Shown piece by piece: positions 1 through 10,075 of a DNA stretch of 64,000 bases. Made by a program: the position numbers and the translations under genes. The notes under the pieces were generated by a model. That model searched no databases, was not told the DNA's origin, and was given only the letters and a program-made list of their open reading frames with translations. Position 1 is the stretch's first letter, and each line of letters opens with the position of its first letter. The DNA comes from Chamaecrista fasciculata (Eukaryota > Streptophyta > Magnoliopsida > Fabales > Fabaceae), in contig QANZ01055970.1 in the NCBI GenBank assembly GCA_003254925.1, forward strand, positions 85,849-149,848, in the 5' to 3' direction.

Positions 1-3
1 TCC

Positions 4-172
4 TTCTAACATGTGCGCACATAATAAGGTTTCTTTTGAGTGATCAAGTGAGTTTTCAAATATTAAAAATTATCTTTTAAATGAATTTTCGTAGATTTCA
101 AGATATGAGATGCTCTACTAACCAATCAGAAGAAACCTTAAAATGTGCCATAAGAACACATGTTAGATAAAT
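4..172. repeat. TIR miniature element, family A, copy 1
   Basis: The ends are inverted repeats: CTAACATGTGCGCACATAAT near the left end, and AAATGTGCC...CACATGTTAG near the right. The same element lies in reverse orientation at about 50257-50407, with the core ATATCTTGAAATCTAC (read on the minus strand here) kept in both. It is non-coding, and would lie in the third intron of the LanC-like gene if that intron continues off the window edge. The superfamily is not clear and no target duplication could be fixed here. Confidence 0.7.
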
Positions 173-344
173 CCATATTTTTATTCTATGTCCCAGCAAG
201 GAACTCTGACCCTCGTGTGTCTCAAAGTGAAAAAAATTTCAAACTTCTGAATTTTGCTGCCTGTCAGCAATGTCTAAGATTGTAATAGTCAATAAGATAA
301 ACAAATTAATCCTGCTTTCTTTAAATTTTTTTTATCCTGAGCCA

Positions 345-497
345 CCCCCCCCCCCCCCCCNNNNNNNNNNNNNNNNNNNNNNNNNNNNNNNNNNNNNNNN
401 NNNNNNNNNNNNNNNNNNNNNNNNNNNNNNNNNNNNNNNNNNNNNNNNNNNNNNNNNNNNNNNNNNNNNNNNNNNNNNNNNTTTTTTTTTTTTTTTT
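345..497. other. Assembly gap flanked by homopolymers
   Basis: A run of C leads into 121 N bases (361-481), followed directly by a run of T (482-497). The join between two unrelated homopolymers suggests a scaffolding or gap-filling artefact, so neither run should be taken as biological. Reading frames that cross it are meaningless. Confidence 0.9.
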
Positions 498-930
498 GGG
501 TGTTATGGAAAGAGACCATACGACAATTCGCTAAATTTAAGTGATTTGATTCGATTAGGCCGGGTAGCAAGCTATCGATTTCCATGGCTTGCCTACCCTT
601 AAAAAGATTCCCATAGATAAAAAGGGTTCACATAACGCTAATTCGCTAAAGGTCAATTTGCAGGGCCACAAACTTGCGAAAAGCAAGCATCAACTGAGAT
701 GAGTGTATCCGTGCAAAAGAAGCACATCATAAGGGAAGCTACAGCCTACATGACTCATTAGTCATTAGGTATTTAGGTAGATATTGAAAATTAAATAGAA
801 AAAAAGGTTATTATGAATAATAAGTAAGCAAAAGTTGATGTTAAGGTAAAGTAAAAGTGTAAAACAAATGATCCCGCAGATATTTTCTATATTCTGTGTG
901 AACCGTGATGCCAATATCTAGTAAGCTTAC

Positions 931-3538
931 CTCGTTGAATAGACCCAAAAACAGGTCCCGCTTTTGATGGTTGGCCATGTAATTAGCCACCACAGCACCA
1001 AGCGCGTAAACGCCTCCTCTACCACACAAAAATGTCACGTGCCTGCAACAAGTGTTATCCTTCCCGATTAGAGAAATGTGTAAACAAAAAGCTAATCACA
1101 GCCTTATTTTATTTTATTTTGCTTCGAACTTTGTAAAGGCCAAAATAAAGTTGATAAAGAAATGAGAAAACCAGGATTAGGCGCGATAGCTCTTTGACTA
1201 ACAGTCGCGGTCAAATTTTTTCGATAACAAGATTTTATAGAAGAATTAATAACAAGATTTATTTATAATTACTCAATATAATTTTGTAATTAAGTTTACT
1301 TTACAAAAAAAAATATCTATTTATTATTTTTCAGAACTAAAAATGAGTTGATGGAGTAGAAAAAAAAAAGTAAATGATAAACTAGACAGCAAATATGTAA
1401 TTGATTTGTCTGGCCAAAAAAAAATGTAATTGATTTTATAATTTTTTTTAAAAGTAAAAACCCTTCAAATTTAAGAATTCTTTTAGCTAATTAACTAAGT
1501 TGTTTTCACATTAGTAATTTTATTTCTATGTCTAAACTAAGCCCTAGAGTATTTTTCTGACCATAAAAGAAAGAAAAAAAATCTTAGAATAATTTATCTT
1601 TACTTCTATTCTTTAAAACCAAAAATTAAAATTACATGGGTTTGCAGAATATTGTCTACATGTATTCAAGTAGTTATACTTAGACAAATTAAATTCCTAT
1701 TCAATCAAGTCCAAAAAAAATATTTAAGGCCATAAAAAAAATATGTTGAAGATGATTTTTTAAAGAAGTGCTATATGACAAAGAAGAAATCTCCTCTAAT
1801 GCAATATGCCAACATGTCACAGCAAAATAATCCTTTTCAATTAAAATAATTTAATCACGTGAGGATAGAGACATTTTGTATGTGTAAATACTAAATATTC
1901 AATAAGATCAAACACATATTCAAATCGTTCATTTGAAAAAAATAAACCCTTTAAATAACATAATATCCCGTGGTTTAAAAATGTTTCACTTGACTCGCTT
2001 GGCATCCCTTTATTTCGTTAATATGTTTTGTTAAATTTTAAAGAAACTAATCAAATTGTCCAAAATCTAATTAACTTGATTAAACGATTGGCTTAGACCT
2101 AGAAAACATTTTTCATTATAGCATATCACCAAGAATCGTTGCGAGAACCAAAAAAAGAAATCTACACTCGTTGACGACATATTTTGTCCGCTCCGTTGTT
2201 TTCAGACTCCCGTCAGTTTTGGTAATAATTTTCAGTTTGAGTTTTTTTTTTTCCGTAATTAAAGTAAAGTAACCTGTTTTAGTTAATGGTTACACGTAAT
2301 ACTTATTATTTTTCTTGATTTTTTTTAGCAAATATTCTTTTTCTTGATTAAAAAAGTTAAAAGACTATGTAGTTTATTTTGGTCTTTATTTTTTAAAATA
2401 AAATCTCTGATATCTTAATTTGTCATTCATAATACAAACAGCCCTAGGCCCTATAGCTATTTTGTGGTTGTTCTTGACTGCTCTTTGGACCTCAAAAATA
2501 CAATTTAAGATAACATTACAAAATTCAATATATATTTTTCTAAGATTTTAATTCCTGGAGGATATTATATCTGATAATTGATACGAATTACTAAATTTTC
2601 AAATTCTTGATACGAATTAGAATGTCATTTTAAATGGTTAGATATTTTGCCACAGAATTGTTCCTTATTATGATCAGAAGAACGATACCTTTAATGTGTT
2701 AAATTAGCACAGCAAAAATCTCACAAAAAGAAAAGAACAGTTAAGCTAATCTTGTGAAAAAGAAAACACCGCTGTAATAATTTGTTTTTTGTGCAGAAAA
2801 CAGTACAGAGAAAACGTGTCTTTGATTTTAGATAATAAGAAATTTTAATTATAATTTTGCGGCAATCAATCAGCATCCCCACCACACCACCAGATATTTT
2901 TCCCAAACAGAAAAGGACAGTCCACAACAGAAGCAGAGACGCTAACAGAATCACACTATACAGGAAATCGCAATTCACGTGAATTGATTTTGATCCAACT
3001 AACCTGAGCGAGGCACGTGCAATGGTGGCGCACGAATCCACAATCTCGGCGCACAATAGCAAATCCTGCTCGTTTCCGGTGACTTCGTAGGACCTCAAGC
3101 AAGTAAACGCCGTGCCAAGAACACCGGAAAACACCGTCTGATCAACCACCGCCTCCGTGCGGTCGCCGCCGGCGACGGCTGTTTTCCAAGTAACCTCCAC
3201 TACCTGCACAATATTGTTCAGACTTCAGAGTTCAGGCGGAAACCTAGAAATTAATTAAACTCGAAATTTCACATATATACACACTCCAAAATACAGATCG
3301 AGCAGCAAACTGAAGAAATTAAACTTAAGAACGAAGTAGTGAGAATTAACTTCATCACCTGATCCTTGAGGGAAATTGCCGATCTCAGAAAAGACTCGTT
3401 AGAGAGTGATGACAGATTCGTAGGCGTGAGATTGATGATGTTCCTGCTCTCTGATGAAGCGATCAAATCGAACGGTTCGTGTTTGCCGTCTTCGTGACCA
3501 TTATCTTGAGACTGAAACTTCAAAACGGACGATGCCAT
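931..3538 (-). CDS. LanC-like protein (GCR2/GCL family), 5' part of gene
   Basis: Three exons read on the minus strand: 3538-3359, 3203-3004 and 1042-931, all with GT-AG introns and matching phase, giving the first 164 residues. Exon 2 (VFSGVLGTAFTCLRSYEVTG) and exon 3 (CGRGGVYALGAV, then KRDLFLGLF) match the N-terminal part of plant LanC-like proteins GCR2, GCL1 and GCL2. The start is the Met of MASSVLKFQSQ, the only sensible one upstream of SFLRSAISLKDQ. The family folds as a double ring of helices around zinc; the zinc ligands lie further on and are not in view. Animal LanCL enzymes add glutathione to dehydroamino acids, while the plant role is debated. After a good donor at 930 (GTAAGC) no further LanC exon is visible down to base 1, so the rest must lie beyond the left edge or the gene is cut short. 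The second intron (1043-3003) is long and AT-rich. Confidence 0.9.
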
Positions 3539-3645
3539 TGTTAATTCGCTCTGAAATTCTTGCGTGGGTTTCGGAAATTGCGGAAACAGAGAGAAGATGA
3601 GTCACCAAAAACGCAAGGCACTTGCACACAGGTTACACTATATGT

Positions 3646-3790
3646 GTATATATACTATTTCAGTATTTTGAGAATTGCAAGGAAATTGAGGAGTAATTAG
3701 CATATATCGTTTTGGATTTTGGAATATGTCGAGCTGTGATTGTGTGGAATGGCGGTGCAGTAAGAGACGCAACGCCTGCGTGACACGTCA
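3646..3790 (-). promoter_or_regulatory. Likely LanC-like promoter: TATA stretch and ACGT-core element
   Basis: Upstream of the LanC-like start, the minus strand carries a TATATATACA stretch around 3646-3655, roughly 110 bp before the ATG. TGACACGTCA lies at 3781-3790. The ACGT core with TGAC flanks is the usual kind of plant bZIP/ABRE-like site. Position is reasonable for a proximal promoter, but single motifs of this length can arise by chance. Confidence 0.4.
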
Positions 3791-3799
3791 GCAAATTTT

Positions 3800-5880
3800 G
3801 TCAATAAAAGAAGGAACCGTTGGATTCATGCGAATCACATGCTGTGTTGAGGATAAGATTTGTAATTATATATATCTATCAACTGATAGAATGCAAGGGA
3901 CCTAATACGGTGACAAGAAAATAATGTATTACCAATCAATTTGGTGCACGAGGGACTTAAAATTTGTGGAGTTAATATTATTGAGAATACTTTAATTGTT
4001 TATTTTTTATTTAAATAAAATTAATTTTTGTTTAAATTATTTAACGGATAGTGAGAGATATAAGATATTCATTATTTTTACAAGAAAAGAATGTAATTAT
4101 TCATGACGAGACATAAAAAAAGGTATAGCTTTTTTTTAATAAAATAGATACAAATTTTCATGAATTTTTACGTACAATGTAAAAAATTTTTACATTGAAA
4201 ATAAAGGAGGACCACAAGTGACAAGACAAGAAACTCGTGAGTAAATTCCACAACTTCTTTGCCAAGGTATAGATCGCTGTAATGGTGGGACATTTATTAT
4301 CTGTCATTTGGTTCCATTTGTACGTACGAGAAACAAAAAAACGAAGAAACTTTCCATGGGAACAAGGAAACAATGGTCAAATTTCGTCTGAGTTGTTTAA
4401 GCACTAATTTGGAGATATGGACCACAATGAAATGCTGATTAACATGTCAATTTTAAAAAACTAATGTTACCATGCATTTAATTACTTTTATATTCATGTA
4501 TGTACTTTTTGCTTCTACAACACACTTCCGAGTTCCGACTTTCAATTAATTGTAATATCATGGTGATTTCCACGAAAAGGTGTTTAAGTGTATAAACAAT
4601 AAAATAAGTTGATCGAAACCAAATTAAGAACCCCGAATATGATTCTAAAATATTTTAAATGTTGAAATTTCTTATAAATCCATGGGTGATGCCTGTTCAC
4701 ACTGTTGAAATTATAATTATAGTTGTTAATTGTTATTATTTTGTTAAAGAGAATATTGACGTTATACAAAGCCAAAGTCGAACATAATAGCAATACCTTG
4801 TACGTTTTAACATGCGATTTCATTCATCGGGTTATAATGATTAATGGATGTGGAGGAGTACGGTGTACGAAAAGATTTTAATATTTGTTTTTATTTGAAC
4901 TTAAGTGGATAATAAGAATGAAATTTGATTTTCTAAGTACATGTATCTTTGAAACTTTAAATATATATTTGTTTATATGATATATTTTAAAGTGGTTATT
5001 TTTTAAAAAAAATATTTATGATTATAACTAATTATCCATGTTTAACTAATAGAAAATAATTTTAATTACATAAATTTAATTATTTGTCTAGTGTTGTTAA
5101 CCTGTTATACACCAGTTGTTTTAAGGAGATTATATTTATTAAACAATAACTAAATACTTAAAAATAGATGAACACCAAAGCGAGTTCAAAGTATTGTAAT
5201 TTGTAAGTATGATGTAAAAATATTGAAAGAGGAAATTACTATCACCTTTTCAACTCCAACCCTAAAATTTAAAAGAATTATTAGGGTTGCACCCATGATG
5301 AATCTATTTTAATTATTTATATTTAATTACATTTACCAAATATTTTATTTATACACAATTTAATGACAAAAGTTTACCAATTTAATGTTCAAATTTGCAT
5401 TTGTATCATCTCTACCTGGCGAATACCATTCCTATTGCATTCCACACTCGCAATGAGCAAACAACACGTGTCCTCCTTCAGCCAAAAAAAAAAGTTTTCC
5501 CGCCGAACTCAATTTTACACCTTATTAATTCTCAAATTTGAACATTTCACTAGGTTTTTTACTTTGCTGAATGAATCTCTGAGAATCGTAATTAAGCTTC
5601 AATTTGTGTGAAGATTGTGAAGGGAAAGGAAGGGTGTATATATATATGTATGATAAAGAAGATAAGCATGAGCTTCAATTCTGAAATTACAGAATCTGAG
5701 GGCTGTTTGGTTGTTTTGTGGTATGAAAAAGAAGAAGCAAATACGGTGGCACCATTGTTTGATTCTCACGCAGTCACGCTTCACGTTTTCTGTGGGCACG
5801 CACTACTGATTTTTTTTTTTCTTTTTCTTGAGTCTGCGGTTACAGAAATCTGCCTTCGGTTATATTTTATTATTTTGTAT
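3800..5880. other. Gene-free AT-rich stretch
   Basis: No supportable gene. Open frames here are short, AT-driven and lack splice context or recognisable residues. A G-box core CACGTG (5465-5470) and an E2F-like TTTCCCGCC (5496-5504) sit close together near the right end, with no convincing coding start after them. Confidence 0.6.
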
Positions 5881-6065
5881 TTTGGCAAAAACACATTTTG
5901 GTCTGTACCAAAAATAAAACACATTTTGGTCTTAAAACTGGTCTCAAATATATGGGGTAGATTTCAAATTGGTTTTAAATGTTTTATTTGTTTTAGATTG
6001 GTCCTATCTCTATAATTTCTCAAATTGGTACCAAATCTATATTTATGATGCAATTTGCCTCATTT
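5881..6065. repeat. Decayed foldback-element fragment
   Basis: Repeated phrases ACACATTTTGGTCT and CTCAAATTGGTACCAAAT resemble arms of the near-palindromic elements elsewhere in the window, but much eroded. No ends or target duplication could be set. Confidence 0.4.
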
Positions 6066-6404
6066 GCTAATGATTTTATTCCTGCTTGGTTTGGAATTTC
6101 GATTATGTCAATAATGTATATTGGGTCCTTTAGTAAACTTTTGTTTTACGCCCTGAATTTGTTCTAGAATTGCAACTTAGGAACTAAATAGTTGATGTTC
6201 CTAAGAAAATCAGAGACTATAGAGTGTAGTTCTAATATACTGAGACTAAATTGTGGTTTGAGATAAATTCAAGGACTGAGGAAGTGATGTGGATAGTGAT
6301 GTGGATCAGATGGTACTTCTTTCTGTCTCTTTGCTTTTGTTCCTCAATTCAACTTTAAGTTTTAAATGATGTAATAAATTTTTTTTGGGGGGTTAACATC
6401 TTAG

Positions 6405-6532
6405 GAGAAAGTTGGGATGGAGGATATAGTTAAGGAGCCTATTACGGACATTGATTCTGGTGATGTAGATAATCATCTATGGCAGCGGTAGATTATGTTG
6501 AAGAACTTTATGGCTACTATAGAAAAATGGAG
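6405..6532 (+). pseudogene. Cyclin B2-type exon fragment, frameshifted
   Basis: Preceded by an acceptor (CTTAG at 6400-6404) and followed by GT at 6533, this exon-sized piece reads EKVGMEDIVKEPITDIDSGD and then DNHL. After a frame change near 6480 it reads AAVDYVEELYGYYRKME. This is the conserved segment just before the cyclin box of plant mitotic B2-type cyclins (family pattern: DIDS..D..NPLAVV.YV.DLY.YYRK.E). The cyclin box itself (MR.IL.DWL and later) is not visible anywhere downstream. One base appears to be missing at the frame change, or two added. It is therefore a lone, disabled exon, plausibly moved here by the Helitron whose 3' end is at 8901. A sequencing error could explain the shift, but not the absence of the other exons. 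Confidence 0.8.
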
Positions 6533-8872
6533 GTACATGGAATCACTTTGTCAAATGAAGTTTCATGTGCAATGCATATCCATCTTCTGCCCTCTATCTT
6601 GCAATGCATGATATTCTCTTAAAACTTGCATGTTCTCTCAAAGTTTGAGGTATAAGAAAAGAAAAAAAAAACTGATGTTCTTTGATTTGTGTATAGTAGT
6701 TTCTGTATTCAATGGGAGCATTAATTCTCCAATTCAGAGCATCAAGTTGAAAAGCTTTGCACTGCCTCCAATTCAACATAGTTGATATTGTTTGGCATGC
6801 CAAATACTTTGTTTCTGTATTTGAATTAGCACCACTATACTAATGCTAAGACTTCAGTATGTGTGTTTACCATTTACCATTGTGCTTGTACTTTGTTGGA
6901 ATCAATTTTCTTGGACTGGTTTGGAAAGCTGTGATAATGAAGTGCGTTTTTAGCATAGATCATTATCAATTAAAGCTGAATCCTCTGTTATTGCCCATTT
7001 GCGTCTTCTGTGATCGATAAGTTAGTCTCTTATCATCCTCCTAAGGTAAAGATTTCATTCATTGCTGCCTAATGTTGACTTTTTAAGCATTCCTTCTGGG
7101 TTGTCTTTGTGAAACAGTCTCATTAGTTGACAGATACAGGGTGTCAGAGAGGAGGAAGGTATTATAAAATAAGTTGGGGGAAATAGAACTTGGCTTGGCT
7201 TGCACTTGCATTTGCATACACCATCTCTAGGCTATAGTTGTGTTAGAATATCTGAATTTCTTTATCAATAGAAGGAATCAGTAAGGAGTGAAGACATTAT
7301 TGACAATATAAAGTATTGGATGAGGCAGTAAATGTAGTTGCCTTGGCCAAGATTGATGCTATAATTGATTCACAAAAACTGCTGTGATTTATTAGTCTGC
7401 TGCCAAGATTGATTAATATAAGATGTGGCTTATCCTTCTTAGTTTCTCTTGCTGTGTATATAGATGTTTATTTATAACCAGAAAGTATATTTTCACTAGC
7501 CAGGGACTAAATTGTAATTTTGGGACACGTTTAAGGATTAGAAAGTAGGTTTCCTCCCCCTTATTCAAAATAAGATTTGTGAAGCTTTGATGTGTAAAGT
7601 TTTTGCGAGTTGTTAAGAGAGGGAGTGAATTAGTAATGTATCCATAGTAGCTATTCTTTATATTCAGTTTATCTTTTTTGTTTATTTTCATTTCAGTTCA
7701 AAGTATGATTTTCTTAGAGTCATGTCATCAATAAAATTGACTTTTTTAATCAAACCCACCAATGTATACACCATACAATATTTGAAGACAAAACCCATTA
7801 GTTTCAGATATACAAATTCTAGAAAAACATGCAAAGCAAACATTCATGGATCAATCAATTATGAGGAGGATGTCTTTACAATTAGGGAATTTCTTTTTCA
7901 GAATAGTTACTATTTAAGATGTTGTTGTTTATTTGTAGTTCACAAGGTAATCATAGCTTTTGCTTCAAAAACCTATGAAGTTTCTCTGTAAAGTTATGTT
8001 TCTTCCTTCGCATGATGTCTCATAATGATCTTTCTTTAACTTCAGTTTCGTGATCATGATCCATAAGCTACCTTTTTAGTTCATAACTAGTGTTCCTTCA
8101 TTGGTGCTGTTTAAGAACTATGTCTCCATATTTTAAGTACCTAACAAGTTTCTTGAATTGATTCTCAAGATTCACAATCTTTTGGTAGAGCTAAGAATCA
8201 CAAAGTTGCCTTGGCATTCGCTACAAGCCTAAGCTGCATCTGCCTACTGCTTCTCGAGTTTGGATTCCTCTTATGGTGGAGACTAAGATACAGCAAGAAA
8301 ATTTTCTTTGATGTTAACGGTTAGTAAATAAAAAACTTGACCTTTATATTAAGACCAACTTTGTATGCAGACATGCATTTTCATTTTCTTCTCTCTTAAA
8401 CAATCCTTTCCTTGAATTTTTTCAGAACAACACCAGGAAGAAATTTGCCTCGGAAACCTCAAGAAGTTCCACTTTCGAGAACTCCAGGTTGTTATTTTAG
8501 CAAAAGGACCAACTTGATTGAAAATACATCTTTCAGGGTCTAAACTGTATAATTTCATCTTTCAAGTACTAAATTGAGACATTTGTCAGCTTTCAGGGAC
8601 CAAATCATCAAATTACTCCTTAAATATCTACAGATAATTGACTTTAATCTATTTATTTTTGGCAGATAGGTTGTATTCCTACGATTTCTCTAGAATTATG
8701 AAGTATGAAACTCATTTACTTCTTACTCCCACAGTCAAGCCTGTTTTAGATGATATGTAATGTTAGCAATACTCTCTAATATATAATATTTTGATCTGTA
8801 ATGTTAGTAATCTATCTAATACATCTGCAGTTTGAATGATATTAATATCGATATGTATTAAGAAGAAAAAAT
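6533..8872. other. Decayed stretch between cyclin exon and Helitron end
   Basis: Moderate AT content with scattered intron-like and exon-like pieces but no recognisable protein. One segment at about 8434-8495 is neatly bounded by TTTTTTCAG and by CAG-GTTGTT and could be a captured exon, but neither frame matches a family I know. A 'TCAGGGACCAAAT' type repeat lies at 8505-8630. It may all belong to the Helitron ending at 8901. Confidence 0.4.
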
Positions 8873-8901
8873 CCGTACGAGCGCACGGGTGTTATGCTAG
8901 T
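8873..8901 (+). mobile_element. Helitron 3' terminus (hairpin plus CTAGT)
   Basis: An imperfect GC-rich hairpin CCGTAC-GAGC-GCACGG (8873-8888) is followed eight bases later by CTAGT (8897-8901) and a flanking T. Hairpin then CTRRT then T of the AT target is the hallmark 3' end of plant Helitrons. The surrounding DNA is AT-rich, so the GC stem stands out. The matching 5' TC end, upstream, could not be located with confidence, so the length is unknown; the cyclin-B2 exon at 6405 may lie inside it. A similar end occurs on the minus strand at 39963-39992. Confidence 0.65.
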
Positions 8902-9912
8902 TATATATAAAGCTATTACATTTGTCATTGAAGCAAGGAATACAAAAGTGAAATGCTTGGTGTGTTATATATGCGTATGAGTGTATCTTGCATAAACTTC
9001 TAGAATTTTGATACCCATATTCTACTAGCCACTAGGCTTTAATATAGATGTTGGTTTTTTTTTTTGTCTGAATATAGATGTTGGGTTAAGATTTAAGTAA
9101 AATTGGGCCTAAGGGCTTAAGGGCTTAAGGTCCTATCGGTTTGCCCCCACGTCTTTTCTAGAGTATAAAGCAGAATACAAATCAAGAATTAGATTTGTGA
9201 CAAAGAAGGACTACTATAATCTAGTTCCACTCTTTTTTTATAAAAAGAAAAAGAAAAAACTCTTCCAAATTTTATGAATTAGTAATTATGCAACTTTATA
9301 TGCCTAGCACAATGATCCTAAATGTGCTATTTAACATAGACACCTCGAATTGTTGTGTCACTTTCAATTATGGGTGTATCATATAATTCTCTCATTTACT
9401 CAAAAGTCAATGTATAAACAAATTATTTTATATCCTTATATAATATAAAAAAATATTCTATAATTTTTTTATTGATCATAATCATTATATACTAATTTAA
9501 ATAATTTTACATCTTTAAAATCACTTTTATAATACATTTTTCAAACACAAATTACAATTAAAATTACTTATAACACAAATTATCCTAACATTTTGTAGCA
9601 CATGAAAAGATGGAGAGAGCTTCTTTTTGGGTTACTCACTCGATTTTTGAAACTTCGTCTTGATTAAGCTATATTTACAAAGCCTCAAATTGAAGACTTT
9701 ATTTAAACAATATCAAGTTGTTTACCGGCGGGCCAACTTTGGATTTCAATTTTTTTGACTTGAGGTTTACTTTAATACCATTACAATGTCAACAAAATGG
9801 AGTTATATTATATTACACAACATTACTCCGTGCATAGCACGTGTATAATAAATATATGTACAAATCTCATAAGAGAAGAAGGAGCATGCAAAATTTAAAA
9901 TTAGAGGAGGAA
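8902..9912. other. Gene-free AT-rich stretch
   Basis: Nothing supportable seen; short AT-rich text with a 'GGGCTTAAGGGCTTAAGG' micro-duplication near 9113-9130. Confidence 0.5.
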
Positions 9913-10041
9913 GAAGAAGAAGAAGAAGGTGCACCAGGCTCTCATTAAGTGAGGTCTGGAGAGGATCAAGATGTACGCAACTTTACCCCTATTTTACAAT
10001 GAGGCTATTTCTAAGATTTGAACCCACCACGGTCATCGGAC
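9913..10041 (-). mobile_element. tRNA-derived SINE (Au-like), 5'-truncated
   Basis: On the minus strand a pol III B-box-like GGTTCAAATCT is followed by GGGGTAAAGTTGCGTACATC, CCTCTCCAGACCTCAC and GAGAGCCTGGTGCAC. It ends in a (CTT)n tail that appears on the plus strand as GAAGAAGAAG (9911-9928). This order and wording match the plant Au SINE group. No A box is evident at the 5' side, so the copy is probably truncated. It begins only about 35 bp past the stop codon of the coiled-coil gene, in the same orientation, so it probably forms part of that gene's 3' UTR. Confidence 0.7.
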
Positions 10042-10075
10042 AAAAAAATGTATTCTCAATTTCTCTTAAAACAAA

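Noticed and set aside
270-602. Open frames on both strands across the first gap
   Set aside because: They exist only because N bases and homopolymers do not create stops.
5363-6015. Overlapping plus-strand frames of 82 and 135 codons
   Set aside because: Low-complexity hydrophobic text, no homology, and part overlaps an eroded repeat.
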